NCBI GenBank assembly: GCA_013397845.1
Contig: VZTG01007659.1
Span: 172,291-236,290 of the forward strand
Length of the DNA stretch: 64,000 bases
Direction: 5' to 3'
Source of the DNA: Melanocharis versteri
Lineage: Eukaryota; Chordata; Aves; Passeriformes; Melanocharitidae
Of the stretch, positions 11,591 through 25,772 are shown in pieces. The notes below the pieces were generated by a model. It worked only from the letters and a program-made list of their open reading frames with translations, did not search any database and was not told the origin of the DNA. Positions within the stretch are counted from its first letter, which is position 1, and each line of letters begins with the position of its first letter. Position numbers and translations under genes: made by a program.

Positions 11591-14500
11591 AAATAGTGAT
11601 TATTTCTCCCATCTTTCTTTTCTACCTAATGCAAGCCTTTTGAAAGAAAAGTAATTTCATAAATCTTGATTAAAATAACATCTAGGCTTCTAAAATGTTT
11701 CTCCTGCTAGTTAGTCACTTTAGGCAACAAAAGAAAAAGGAGCTCTATTCTCTCAAAAGAAAGTGCACTCGCTTCACAACTCTTATTGTTCCTGCCTGAA
11801 AGAATCCTACTAATCTTAAAATAAAGCACATTGGGGATCCATAAACATTCAAAGTAGGTAATATATTTCTGAAATACTGTTCATAAGCTCTGTTTTTTTG
11901 AAAAGCAATATTTGTAAGCACAAGATCACTCTGAACATCATTCCTAACTCCCTCTAGCACTCACAACAATAACCAAAGGAAGAATCCAAAAATCAGCGCA
12001 AGCATCAGCCTAGGACTGAACTCTGCCATGAATTCAGCAGCACAGAAATATTGCAATTCCTTTTCCTTCTATTCCTGCTGCTCAGTGATCCAATTTATGT
12101 AATCTATTTTAAGATGACCAGCAAAGAAAGTTTTTCTTCTGGTTTTGGAGAAAATTCATAGCAGAGTACAGCAACAACTGTGTAGATACAAGCCATGACT
12201 ATGTTTTAAAAGTGCATGGACTATAAAGAAGACTGTAAATTCTGTCTACTGGTTATATCATGGGAAAAGGCTGGCAAATTGAAAACAATTCATTGTGAGT
12301 TTATTCTGTACAAATACTCCTTTGCTGGGCAGTGAGGGTTCTCCTGCACTTTGAGATCCACAGTCAAAAAAGACCCTCTATAAATTCGAAGCCTCTTCTA
12401 CTGTGCTCACTTTTAAATAAAACCTTGAGGATGATTTCTGCCTCATTTGCTGTACCATGGGAGAATGTGCTAAAGATGTTCAGGAAGAGGCCAGTCCTTG
12501 CCTGACTTCAGTGTTATGGTTTAATACTCTTCTGCTTTGTCCTTTGAAATGCGACATGTTGTGGCATGGCCCGAGAAAGGCGCAGCCTGCTTCCTCGGGG
12601 ATCCTCTCTGTGAACCTGTGTGGGTGGGAACTGCTGCCGACAAAATTTCCCTTTCATGGGGAAGTTTCACAGAAGCAAAGAGAGAATAGAGATCTCTAGT
12701 TGGAGGTGTCAAACCACACCTTTGAGTTCTGCAGCAGGAATACTCTGGCAAGCGTAGGACTACTACCAGCCATCAAAGCACACAGCCTTTTCTGAAGAGC
12801 AGTGAGGGAGTACCCCACTCTCCAGTGTCAGGACCACGGGCTGCCTTCGTACCATGGCAACTCGTGCACCCTTTACACCGCAATGTTTGCTGTCTGCTAA
12901 AGAATACAATCCTGCTGCTACTAATTTCCAGGATTCCTGCTGAATCCAGTACTGAGTTTTGAATTGTGACGGAAATAACCATTACAGAAAAAGTAGTCAT
13001 TTCTTCCTGGAACTTTGATCAGCTCAGTCATAATTACAGTAAATCTGTTGTTACTAGATTATTTGCTAACACACACGTGCCTGCTCACTCTCTGATAAGG
13101 TAAGGACATGCTGGCATTTCTCTGAGATGTTGACAGAGAGACAATGTGTGCAGGCTGAGGCATTCTAACTACATTGTTTTAACTCCCTGCATTATCATCA
13201 ACGATTGAGAATAGAGGAGGTCAAACCCACAGGTTATTCAGCCTTATGGCTGCTCTGATTTAGAATGTTCTTTTAATGCTTCATTGCAGAAACAAAAGGA
13301 AATTCCTGCAATAGTGCTGAACTGGCCGCTGTGTATAATTTTGTCCATTCAAAATGCTGATTTAATTCAAGACATTATATGTGGATTGCTCGCTGATGAA
13401 TTTTATTCCTATATACATCATCTTAAGGCTTCTGCTCTGTGCTTAATTTGCAGTGAGTAGGCAGATTACTTTTTATTATTTACTCTAAGTCATAGATTTT
13501 TATTATCAGATGACAAAATGTGGCTGGCTTGCTTTGTACTTTACACAAATACTGAAACAATTCAACATGGAAATTCAATCAAAGTGCAATTTCACCCTGA
13601 AAACTTCTCTAATGTTACACTCAGCTGATATGATTTTATTATATACTATAAATATACAATCACCTACAGATAAGTACTAGTATCTTGGGAAACCCTTAGA
13701 TATTCTGATTGTAAATGCCTGGCTTTGTACGTTAGACTTCCCAAAGCAAACAATACTCAATTTAAGCAAAAAAAAAAAATTGTTTGAGACAAATGTCAAG
13801 TACCACAGATTTGTTGTAAATGTTCCCTGAAACTCATTTTGGTATAGCACTTTCAGTCAGGAGCCTGAGGAGGCCAATTTAGACTCAACTGGATGTTATA
13901 GGAGTGACTAAAAAATTGCAAACCTCTCATTAATCTGCTGTGCTTACTTTCCCACTGAAACCATCTTCCAGATTCTGCATATGCTCATAACCTAAAATAG
14001 ATCTGGAAACGGTAAAACACTACAAGTCCAGTGATGAATATGTTCCCAGGTGTGTTCAGACCATCTGAACTTCTCTGTTTACAAAGAAGTCAGCAGCATT
14101 GCTTAACGAAATATGAATCAGTGCTGCCTTTCCCCTTGATAACTCTAAAAAGACAAAGACTGCTTTGTATGACCACCATAATCATGACTTTATTACTTAT
14201 GGAAAATAAATGCTTGGCCTATCCTTGGCACTGATCCCTTTCCAAGGTGATAAAGGATAAAGCTACTTAAGGGATTGATCTACTAGACAGAAAATCAGCT
14301 CTTGCCTGCATGCCAGGAGAAGTTCTGTTAGCAAAACTCTGCACATCCTAGCTCGAGGCAATGATTCAGAATTAAACCTGCATAAATAATAGAGGATTCA
14401 TTGTGGGATAAACCAGAATGTGTTGCTTGACTTCAGAATAAAGAAGGAAATGCTTCATTCATGGGTTATAAAGCCTTTAATATAAACCCTTTTTTTCTAA

Positions 14501-17500
14501 TAATTGTTAATTTAAAATTGAAAAATTATGTTTAAAAAAAAGTCAATCATTTCATAAATACAAAAAAAAATTCTTACATGAAAATTCATTTTAACATTTT
14601 TCATTATCTGTTGTTTAAACAGGCCCTATCTACTGAAGTATTCAAAATAGTATTTTTGTTAAATGCATTATTTGGTGGAGAAAATATATTGTCATCTGCT
14701 CTGATTCATTGCTGGCAAAAAGCTTACACTGGCAGAGGAGAGAAGATGATCACAGTGGGGTTTTTCTTCTACTCAGCTTTCATGGATCTGAGGTTGTGTG
14801 AAGTGGCCAAGTTCACCTGGGTTCTGACTGGGTGGCAGAGAGCAGGTGCCTGAGCTCGTCCTGCCTCTCAGAGCTGTGACTGTATCCTGCTTCCAGACAT
14901 TTCTGTGGAGCACCATCCTTAAGTGCCATTGACAGGGCTGTGGCTGGGTCCAGGATGGACAATTCACATGGGAATTGCAGAGTGGCTGATAACCCGCCAG
15001 AGAATCAGTATTTTAAGCCCAACTGTGTAAGCCCTTCTGCTTAAATCTAACTGTAAGAATACAAGAACTGTCACCAGTCACAACCTTTTCCAGCTGTAGA
15101 ACCAGCTGGTGGTATCACTCCCATTATTTCCTGTGTGACTTTGTTGCTTTCCTGAATGGTAGTTTATAGGCTGCAGTTAAAACAACAACAAAATAAATGG
15201 TCAGAACAGCCTGATTTTCCAGCCTGATTTTTCCTGAGACTACTTTTTTGTGCTTTGCCTAGTATATCTTTAATTTGAAAAATGTTAATATTCCACCATA
15301 TTCAGCATGACTGTTTTTCACAGCCTAATGAATTAGGCTTTGACGCACATCCTGATAACTGTCCAACACATCATCTTTCCTCTTTATATCCCATTACTCC
15401 TAATTACTGTTTTGTGCATCAAATACTCAACATCTCTGTGATTTAATAAGGCAATTAATATTACACATTACTGCCAACACATTTTTTTAACTTTTTGTCT
15501 CTGTATGTATCTGAAAGCATTTCTGTTACTGTGCGTCAAGCCACTGCATGAGCGTTTGTCCTATCAAACACCAACAGAAAGGACGAGGTAATGGAGACAT
15601 ACAACATAACACATCAAGTTCTCTGCCAAACTTTTGCAGGACTTCAGACTTTCCTAATAAAACACAATCCACAACAAATTTTACACCTGCATTCATACCT
15701 GAGCATCAGCAATAAGATGTGAGTGTAAAGTGTGATACAGCAGGCTGGACTTCTAAAGTTCATTGAAACCAGCTGAGTTCTCTAAAACAAAACAGCTGAA
15801 CATTTGTTCATGCCCTGTGTTACAGAGGAAAAGAATCAATTTTTTATGGAGACTAATTAAGTTCCTAGGACATTATTGAAATTGTTTAATATTTAATAAG
15901 ATTAGCATTTTGTTTATTGAATATTTATATCAATATCTACACTAATTATATTTAACAGTTATTAAATAGCCTTTGAACAATTATTTGTACAGCCAGTAGG
16001 TAAAGTTCCTTTAATAACCTGGGACTGCTCCTGTGAAGGAGCAAGGTATGGAGCTTCGTACGTTATTGCTCCCACAGCAGAGACACGCTGTAAAAAGTGC
16101 AGTTTATTGCTGCAAGAAATCTTGTTGACCAAATGTAGAATGCAGTTTTCATTAAAGCCAGAAATGAAACTTCTAACATCAGGTCCTGGGTAGCATCCTC
16201 TGTGAATTGGTATTGATCTTGGATAACCCATAATCGTCTACATCTCTGGATAAGCTGTAATGTACAGGCCATTTTCAGTTCCTGGGATCTAAATCTGTTC
16301 TGCAAGGCAATTAACAAAAAGCCAGTGGTTTGGTTTATTAATTATATGTAATCTAAAAAGTACAGGCATGACTGCTAAAGACACATCTGGATAAGGCACA
16401 GGGCAGATTCAAGGTGTTTCATCAGTCCTTGGAAACAGGGAAAGCCATCAGAGAGAAGAGTGGGAGCAGCATTTGGAGGCAGGGACACTACCAGCCCTTA
16501 AGACAGGGGTTCTTCTTCCCCGCAGGACCTTGTCACTTTTCCACTGGAGCTGGGGACCCAAAAGAGTGAATATGGAGGGTAGTTCTGGTTTTCACAACTA
16601 CTCTTTGTAAACCCCTCAGTAATCATTCATAGATATCCTGGGTTCAGAGACTGCAGTTAAAACAAACAAACCAGAAAACAAAAACAAAAACCCCACACCA
16701 ACAAAACCCTAAGACTGACGCAGCCAAGTGTTGAAAGCAAGCTGGCTTGGACTAGGGCTAGAGATGCAGAGCTGTAAACAACACAGCCCTGCCCAGGAGA
16801 TGGGCATCATCCCAGACACTGAGACACTGAAGCCCCTTAGAAGGGTCCTGAAGCCCTACGTGGCCTCCAGCTCTCCATCGTCCCCATTTCACACTCCAGA
16901 ATGCTCCAGGGGCAAGGGGGATCCCACAGGTCTGCTTTCTCAAGGCCTGGGTGTCATCCAAATTACAGATGTGACAAACAGGAAAAGTCAAGTCCTTGTT
17001 GTCCAAAGACATCTGGGGAGGAGGGAGGCTGCGCCTCTTTCACTGCCAAAGCAGGGCATTCACTGGCAGAACATGGAGCAGTAAATCACAAGCTCTCAAG
17101 AGCAGCTCCTGTTATCTGCATTTGCTGCATCTGGTACCCCAGGGTCCTGCTCAGTGGCTGCAGCAGTTCAGTGCTAATGCAGAAATGATGAAGTACAGAC
17201 AAGGTTGGATAAGCGTAAGTCATTTTGGATGGTGGGAGCACGCTCAGCTTATGCCTACAAGCAGGTTTGATGACAGGCTACTGTGATGGAATGTTAATCA
17301 GCATATTTGTTTCTGTAATATTTACAAAAGCATCCAACAGGTTTCTGCTTTATTGAGCTGCCATTTCCAGCATCCAATGCAAATTGAGAATGGTTATATT
17401 AATAAAAACTGAGTTCAGGACAATATGATACATTCACTGGATTTCTACATAGTAATTAACTGATGTCTTTTGGTAATAGACCTTATATATTTTAACGTCC

Positions 17501-19495
17501 TTGGCTGCTATCCATCATCGACCTATATGTTTCTTTAATATGAGACTATCTGAATTTGCCAGTTAGATATTTTTCTGTATTTGCACAGGCTATGTCAATT
17601 CCTAAAATAATAAGAACACTGTTCCCCATGGTGTGATGCTTGTCTGTGCCTGTGACAAAAAATTAGAAAAGTGTTTGCAGTTACATATTTAAGCAATGCA
17701 GAATAAAAGCAAAATTCCCAATGGTAATTTGAGTAACAATGACTACATGGCTGATTGATACATAAATTAATTATGTGAGCCTGGCTGTGGTATGTCAATT
17801 AACAGCTCATCATTTAAACTTTTAAAATGTAAATCTTCTTACTTTCTCTATTCAGTTAAATAAGGGATATAGAGATGAAATTCTGCTTGAATGATCATGA
17901 ATAATAGCAAAAAGTATATTCCAATTAAAAAGTCAGTAACCAAATGAATCTGACAGATACCAATCAAGCAGTGGTAGCTCTTTTCTAGCAATTTTGTTCC
18001 TTAGTGGTCTTCAGGCATGTTAAATTTACATTAAATCCATGCAACTCATAAAGAATCAGGTGGAATAAATTAAGAAAAACCAATAAAAAGTTAATCAAAT
18101 ATTACATTGTGAAGGCTAAACAAAACTGCAGTTGTGCACCTGTGTGCCTCTAACAGTGTGTCTACAAGGAGCTGCTATTGCAAAACACAGTTAGAATTAT
18201 ACATTAGAACATGATTATTATTCTGTGTTATCTTCCCAGCTTCCATTCAAGCTCAGAGCTGTAGGCAGAAACACAGAAGAGACAAGTGCATCTGAGCCCC
18301 CCTTACGGTTTTGGTCACTGCTGCTAAAGCCCCTCTGGAAGAAGAGTGGAGTGGTCACAGTGAGGGACAGATGGCAGGGAGTAGCCATCAGAAAGACCAC
18401 AAAGAAAAGGGCTGTATCCTGACAGCCTCTGTCTGCCATGCTGTTGTCCTACACACTGAAACACTGTCATGCACAGGGACACTTGGCTGAATTGGCAGGG
18501 ACTTGAGAAGTCCAAAGCGGATTTAAACCAAAGTTAAGTAAATACTGAAGTTCAGAGTTTGCTTATTTCCTTTTTTTTTTTTCTTTTTTTTTTTCCCCTC
18601 TGGTTCCTTTCAAAACATTGCTTTCTTTTAAAAATGGATGCAATCTTTCTTAGGATACCAGATTTAGAGTTTTATGACCTCAGAATTCTGTGAAGCTATA
18701 TGAAAAATGATACCAAGCTAAATTTTTCACCCCAGAATGAGTAACTATACTACAAAATCTGGGGTTTTTTTTCCAGAGAATTAGTACTATAATGGGGTCC
18801 AGGGAAAAATAGAGGATAATTTTTAAGTTCTCTCTGTATCTGAAGCATCTTGAAAGTCAGGTACTAGCAGACGAGTGAAGTATGTCTTCTCCAGTGCCTG
18901 TGCATCTTTCTGCCAGAGTGCTTGATAAAGCACCAATAAACTTAATTGCCTTTGCATAGCTCTGATACAAAGAACAAAAAATATGTGCCCGAGTATGGCT
19001 CCCATTTTGCAGTGAGTTACTTATGCATTCTTCATTCTGTGTACTATATAATCAGGAGCTGCATCTTGGAATTCATGGCAACTCTCCTCTCTGTGCTGAA
19101 AATCTATGAGATTTATTACTATTTTTATAGATACAGTAGGTAAATATAAACTGGCAAAGTATCATAAAATATAAAACTCATCAACAGATGCTGATTAAGG
19201 AGAATTGTTATATAAGCTTTATCTATTTTTTCATCTAAAGTTTAGTTTTGCTGGTTTATTAGAAAAAGTTTCGTAAGAGAAAGGTGAGACAAGAGAAATG
19301 CTGTCAGAAGGGAATTGTGGACACCAATGGAAACATATACTTTGAAAAACCTTTACATCCTACCGTTGTTCACTAGAAAATAGTAAAAGAGGAGTATTTC
19401 AAAAAGTTACTTAATTTGACCTGCTATGTTATGAGTAACACTTTTACTATAACCAAAATCTGTGACCAGGCTCACTGGAAGCAATTTTTTCATGG
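11591..19495. other. AT-rich non-coding DNA, no gene seen
   Basis: Unique DNA over nearly 8 kb. A GC-richer patch at about 12480-12890 starts near a 'tgttatggtttaa' that looks like an LTR beginning, but no matching end or duplication was found. An A-rich tract lies at about 16655-16710. Open frames such as the 118-codon one at 16728-17084 overlap open frames on the other strand and match nothing known. The stretch 17280-17420 has a vertebrate enhancer-like texture with an octamer motif ATGCAAAT. No RNA gene was identified. Confidence 0.6.
18571..18598 (+). repeat. Poly-T / pyrimidine tract
   Basis: Two T runs (12 and 11 bases) separated by one C and followed by CCCC. No SINE or processed-gene body was recognised next to it in either orientation, so it is treated as simple low-complexity sequence rather than a retroposon tail. 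Confidence 0.9.
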
Positions 19496-19710
19496 TATCA
19501 TAGAGTGATTTGGATTGGAAAGGACCTTAAAGATCATCTTGTTCCAAATCCCCTGCAGTTTTTTCAAAGCCCTATCCAATCTGGACTTTAACACTCCAGG
19601 GGTGGGGTATCCACAGCTCCTCTGAGCAACCTGTTCCAAGGTTTCAGCAGCCAAGAAACTAAATTTCATTTAGCTCTACTTCAGCTTTATACAACTCTGC
19701 CGGGTCATCC
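19496..19710 (-). mobile_element. CR1 LINE 3' fragment (5'-truncated)
   Basis: The + strand runs 'tatcatagagtgatttggat' then 'tggaaaggaccttaaagatc' and 'ggggtggggtatccacagct' and 'caacctgttccaaggtttca'. This is the reverse complement of the CR1 3' region in the same order as the copy at 9306-9535. Most differences from that copy are scattered point changes, as expected for independent old insertions. No coding domain remains. The inner boundary (about 19710) is where recognisable CR1 sequence fades. Confidence 0.9.
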
Positions 19711-22700
19711 CACACCATGTCAGGAGGTGAAGGATACAGAAGACCCTCACACCATATAGAGAATGATGGAGACATTGAGAAGGTAGAATGGGAGATGCTT
19801 TTGAGGGTATCAGGCTTTGTGGCCTGATACTTTTTGGCCAGGGCCAAAGGCAGTTTGTTGAATGAATCCTACTAGCCCATAGATAGATTTTTCAGTTGTG
19901 TTTATCCACCATGTTTTCCTATTGCAAATATCAGCCTTCAAAGATGATCCGTTAAGGAGGACATGTTCCTGGAACTGCTTCATTTGCAGCGCTGAATGCT
20001 GGTTTCATGCCTTCACCTGCCAAACATGGGGACTGAGCAAGGGTGGCTGTGAGCCAAAATGAGAAGCAGGGTTCAGGGCAGAAAAAGTCACGTAGAAAAT
20101 TCCTGTTCTCCGAGCTTTGGCGAGCTGAGCTGCCACAGAACACAGCTGCCTTTGCAGAGAACTGCAAAAGAGCTAATGGCTGTGTCTCCAGAAACAGCCT
20201 GTGTTTCTGCAGCTGAGCTGGTAGGCTATGCCTGCCACGGGCAGTGGGTTTGCTGCATTAAGAGCTACACACTCAGCTATAAAAGTAACCTGATTGCTTC
20301 TGGACAGAAGCATTAAATACACAGTGAGTTCGTTTGCCGCAGAAGCGAATAATTGCCATGTGCAATTTTACACTTAGAGGAGCAGATTTTGCTCTGTTAA
20401 AATCATGCAGTTCAAAAGCAATTGGCTTTCTTCTAACACAGAGCAATTTGGTTCTGGCGTGGGATAGCATAACCAGCAGCACTTCACTGCAGCACTGACT
20501 CAACTGCAGTATTCCTTGGGTACTGGTCAGTATAAATCTATAGCTCAGGGCTTGATCCAAAGCCATGTTTCTGTCACTGTTTCCAACAGGCTCTAACTCA
20601 GGACCTAAAAAAGAAACCCGTGGTGAAAAAACAGGGAGCTGAGTGTATGTTCTACACAATTCAGCTGACTATTCCTATGCTCAGCAGCTGATAGTTTAAG
20701 GCTGCAGTATTGATTTGTGTTACTGTACTTTATAGCTAGTATGTTACAAGATTAATTTTGTGCTACTCAGCATCTGCTTTCTCCTTGGGAAGTTTTGTAA
20801 AGAATTCTGCTGACTATAAAGAATTGACTTTTTTCTTTTTTTTCAAACCAGCTGAACACATTCTTTATACCCTGCCCTTCCAAAGCATAGCATGACAGAT
20901 GCAGTTAAGATGATTATACTATACACTTACATGTGCTTCTGTGCTCACAGGCGAACAGCTAAAGTCTTATTAGTACAGGTCAGCATCCTTGTTCAGTCTT
21001 CTCTCACTTACTTCCAGCCTACATTACTGTGATAGATTATGATTCTGCTAGGGTAGGCTATGGCTCCTGTTCAAAAAATGATATAAATCTATACACTTTT
21101 ACAGATGAGTACTATTTTCTTCTTGCATTTACTTTTACTTTTAAATGGGAAATAACAGGGACTGGCTATATGTAAAAGGGTAGATATTTAGTTCAATAAA
21201 TAAATGTATAAGTAGCTCAATAATAAAAAATGTTTGGTATTACCATGAATAAAATTTGTCCGGAGGGAATTCGTTGATTTAGGTGTCTATAAATATCAGT
21301 GAAGTGATATCTAATACTGGCATCTAATACCTTTTCACCAAATCAATATAGGCAAGATTTTGATTACCTATGATTTGGCTGTGCCTCCCTTTGGGGTCAT
21401 TTAGGAGCACGCAGAGTGTGATGGATGGCAGGCAATATAATGGATCTTTACACAGCTTAACACCAGCCACTGCAATGCGCAGGGCTAATTTCAGGGAAGA
21501 ATGGGAGAAATAAGTTGCATCATTTCGAGTCCTGACATAAATTCTTTTCCTTTGCTTCAAAGGAAAGGAGCTCTGACCCCATTTGTTTCTGGACTGAGCA
21601 GTTTTGTGCTGGCTTTGAGTGAGACTGTGCTTCATTGCACATTGCTTTGTACGCTTTTGTGCCTGCACCATGCAGCAAGACATAAACCTCATCCTCCAGC
21701 TTAGGCGCTGAATTAAAAGCAATAGAGATGTGAAAAGTACATGCTCTAAGTGAGAAGAGGAAATGAAAGCATGGATGCTTCTTAAAGGCCAACCCAGGCT
21801 GTGTCTCAGAGGCAGGGGCAATGACAAATGCTTTTTAATGAACCCTGAATGTATTGCTCATGAAGGTTCTTATAGGGGTATTTCATCTGCCTTGCTCCAG
21901 ATTTGTTCTTATTGGGTTTTATGGCAGCAAAAGCCCTGTTTTATTCTTCAGGAAGTGCCATATGGTGGTGAGGCTGAGAGAAGGGCAGAATTATGGTGCC
22001 AAAGCTTACAAAGTCTAAATTGGATCATTCCTGAACATGAACTCGCATACCTGAGGTTTCTGCAGTAGAAGCATGCTGACTTAAGCCCAGTGAAGTTCTG
22101 CCCGTTTTAGCTGGGAAAATGCCCAAAGGCTAGAACAGGATGGCAAACTTTTTACTGAGTTTTCTGTAGAAATCTAGAAGCGTGCAAGTTTTAGTCCAGA
22201 GAAAACAGAGCAACTACTCTTTTTCATCAAAAATCCATGTCCTTCTCATAGCATAGGCTGTACACCATGACACAGGGAACAATTCAATAAAGTTAGCAGT
22301 GTATGAACAAAATTGTCAGGGTCCTTATCTCCAATAACCAAAATGTCCATGTAAGTAATCCTTCAAACCTGGACACCGTAAATAAAAAAAAGGTCAAGAA
22401 GCCTTGGCAAAGGGTCTATGGCAATGTACTATTATCTGAGTAAGGGCTGCTGTAAATCACTTTGTCTGGCACATGCTCACAAGCAGAAATGGTTTAAAAT
22501 CAGTAAGAATAATCTTGGGAAAACCAACTGCAAACAACCAGCAGATGGTGGTAAATCTTGGGAGATGAGTACAATATGTTTATTGCTGCACCATAAATGA
22601 ACGTGGTTCTGCAGATGTAAATAGACCATAAATCTGATTCTGCCCTCAGTTAACAAGGCCTTTAGTGTTGACCACACATAGAGCCACTACAGCTGTGGAT

Positions 22701-25691
22701 TTGTCCCTCAGACATAATCTCTATCCATGTTGCCATCCTCAACAGCTCTACAACAGAAGGAAAAACAGTTTAGTTCTCCTAGAACATTTCTCCAAATTTT
22801 GTTCAGCATCATCTTCTTGTAGCACCTTAACTTTCCAAATAACAAAGGCAAATATATTCACTCTACCTCACCTTAGATGCCAAAAACCCAATCTGAACAT
22901 GTCTCCATGGGTTCCAGGATATGCCCTTCTAGAGGGCAATTCCCCTGACAAATGTAACTCACCAGGCCCTTTTGTGCTCAACACTGAATATAGGTCAGAC
23001 TTGAGTCAAGACAAGGCTTCTAAATTAAGGTTTCTGTTACACAGGTGTGAACAAGCTATGTCAGGTCCACTGCTAGTCCTCAGAAGTGAATTCTGTGCAC
23101 CCAGTGGGGCCACAAGGGAGGTCAGTTCAGTTCAGTCCAGTTCAGTTCACCCCAAAACAGACATCTCTTGAACAGACACCTAAAATGGGAACTTGGTATT
23201 TTCTGAGATGTTCTGCAGGAAGACATGGGATTTATGGGAAACCTATGTCCTTCTGGAGGGGCAGTAAGAAATCAAGTGGGATAGCCTCAGGTACCTCAAA
23301 CAGCAGAAGATCCTAATGTTTAGATAACTGAATTGTACCCCTTTATATAGACCATTTAACATAAACATAAATGGAATCCAACCCCTAACTGCTTGTGTTA
23401 GAACAAATCAATCCCACCTGTTATATTAACTTCTGTCTATGAGATCTACAGGCTTCATATCTTGAAAAAAAAATTGGGGTTTTTGTGGTGTTAGTCCTTA
23501 TTTCTGTATCTTTTCCATTGTTTAAATTGTTGAAGTCTTTCAGCTGCCGCCAAAAGGGCCCAAATTGAATTTTGTCCTTTATGAGGCCAGGGTTGCTGCA
23601 TTCTTCTCTGTCATTTATCACCAACAGACTGATACGCATCACTCAGAAATTCAAACTTTTATAAACTTATCTACAAGGCTTACAATTACTGCAGGCTCTG
23701 TTATAAATCATCCAAAATTAAAATGATCTTCCCTAATCCATGCTGTGTGTCTCCCTTTTGTTGCATTCATCATTCATTCTATGTACAAATCTACTGAAAA
23801 CATGTAGGGAAAAATATGCAGTATGTACAAGAAGATAAGTTCAAATATGTAATTTTAAGAAGTTAAAACATCGGGGTCCTTGAATCAACATGAAAGAAGA
23901 TTCACTATCAGCAAAAAAGAAAACTGAAATGCATGGTGACAGAGCATTTTTTTACTGGAGTTGTTTGAAACCATATTTGTTTGATAGTTCATTCATACTC
24001 AGAATCTGATCCATTCAGGGTCAGATTCTTAGTATGTTTATCATTACAGAAACAGTCTGAGGAGAAAGAGTGTGTTATTAACCATACCGTATTTCCTTAT
24101 TCCACTTAAGTTTCCAACACTGAGATGCAGTAGGAAACATTTGAGGGATTGTACAGGAGATGTAAAAACCCAGAGCCAAGAAAAACTACAAGGATGTCAA
24201 TGGAACGACCTCTGCAGATTTTAGCATTTGGGACAAGACTTGATTATGCTACTTGATTTCTACCATAACATGTTTTAAAAAATAGATATCAGCTCTCAAT
24301 GTGACTTTCAATCTCACAATAAATTTGGAGAACAGGTTGCTAAAGAACAGAACTCCCAGCAAATACTGATGTTACCTTCTGAAAGATAAATCTCAATTAC
24401 ATCCCTAATTACCTGTAATTATGGAGGTTAGTCATAAGGTCAAATACTGAAATGCTTGTTCTTCATTCTGGTAAATTCATCTTTGAGAAAATCCTTTATG
24501 TTTTGGTCCATAGACAAGAAAAACAAATGTTAATGAACCATTGCATAATATATTTTCATCTTAACTCTGAATTTGTTTCCTTTGATATCAGTATTAGCAG
24601 TCAATAATAAGACAGGTATTAATTGCATTTTAAAGTACTGGGATTGATGTACAGAGGTGGGAAAAACTGGTACTTACGCCAAGCACTGCTGGCAGTTATA
24701 CATAACCTTCTTTTAATCCTAATTTCATCCATTACAAAATATAGCATTAGTGTGGAGACAATAAATCACTTACAGACAGTAGAAAGGTTCATTTGTCTTT
24801 GTAGAGATACTGTATAGAAGCCACATCTGAGTTATTGCAGTGAAAAGTGGATTTTCGGACACTTGTGAAAGTACATTCACAAAAATATTTTTTTCAAGAT
24901 AATACTTTTTACACACCTTCACTTACACCTGCTTATGATTTTCTGCTTTTAAAAAATAAGCAATTTTGTCAAGGAACATCATAACAGCTACAGAAGGCAA
25001 CATACGATGGTGCAAGCATGATAGCATAGACAGGTTAGAGTTAGAATAACCTGCCACAGATGCTCCTTACACCATGGCTTCTGATTTTGTTCTCTCTCTG
25101 GACATCTGAAAATCACTGAGGTCACTGAGGACATGCGTCCTCTGAAGTTTGCCATCCTGGCAGGCAATTAAGGGTAAGGTAATTAGCTGGACTGAAGCCC
25201 ATGGCAAAGTCACTCCAGGTTCTTTCCATTTCAGTAAGTAATTTGGGATGAAGAGACGCTTCCCCAACACTTTACACCCTATATTTGTTAGTATCTTTTT
25301 TTAAAATTCAGGTTTGCTTTTTCCTTCTCTCCGATACTGCTTTTTCCTGTAACTGTCATGGCTGGTTTGCACCAGAAATCTGGATATTGATTCATTATCA
25401 GTGCCTACACACCATGTCCCTGGCATGAGCTGCAGGCAAGAGGAATAATTAAAGAGTGTTTGAGACTGCTCCAGAGTGCATTTAGATCTGTGTGTATAGC
25501 TACGGGGAGCACTCGCAGCAGTGCAGAGACACCAGGGTGAATGTGAGTATCACTCACTGCGCACCCAAACTGCTCTGCCTGGCTGAGAGGTTGGCGTGCA
25601 GGCTGATGGCGAGGGACCTGGTTGGTCAGAGTGCTGGCTGCTGCAGAAATATGTCTGGCATGCTGGGCTCTGCCAGTGAACCAGTATTTTC
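19711..25691. other. Non-coding DNA, no gene seen; possible conserved element at 20320-20620
   Basis: Unique sequence. It contains the two longest open frames in the window, 167 codons on the minus strand (21324-21827) and 168 codons on the + strand (22665-23171). Neither has recognisable domains, both overlap other open frames, and neither has convincing gene context. The stretches 20320-20620 and 24380-24430 have the balanced, motif-dense look of conserved non-coding elements. A short CAGTT repeat sits at 23123-23148. No mobile element was recognised here. Confidence 0.55.
23123..23148 (+). repeat. Short CAGTT pentamer repeat (about 5 units)
   Basis: Five successive pentamers of the form CAGTT, one with a T-to-C change, are followed by CA. 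Too short to be a satellite; a local slippage product. Confidence 0.9.
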
Positions 25692-25772
25692 ATAGAATCA
25701 TGGAATGGTTTGGGTTGGAAGGGAGCTTAAATATTATCTATTTCCAAACCTCCTGCCATGAGCAGGGACACC
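25692..25772 (-). mobile_element. CR1 LINE 3' fragment, outer part of a copy split by an LTR
   Basis: The + strand starts 'atagaatcatggaatggttt' and continues to 'ctgccatgagcagggacacc', the antisense CR1 3' end. It stops abruptly at 25772 where an LTR begins, and the same CR1 copy resumes at 26726. This is the best preserved CR1 terminus in the window. Confidence 0.93.

Noticed and set aside
21324..21827. 167-codon open frame on the minus strand
   Set aside because: Composition is not protein-like for any family I know. Other frames on both strands are open over the same stretch, and the underlying DNA looks more like non-coding unique sequence.
22665..23171. Longest open frame (168 codons, + strand)
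   Set aside because: No recognisable domain or signal, overlaps a repeat-like CAGTT tract and another open frame, and no promoter or splice context. One or two frames of this length are expected in 64 kb of non-coding DNA.
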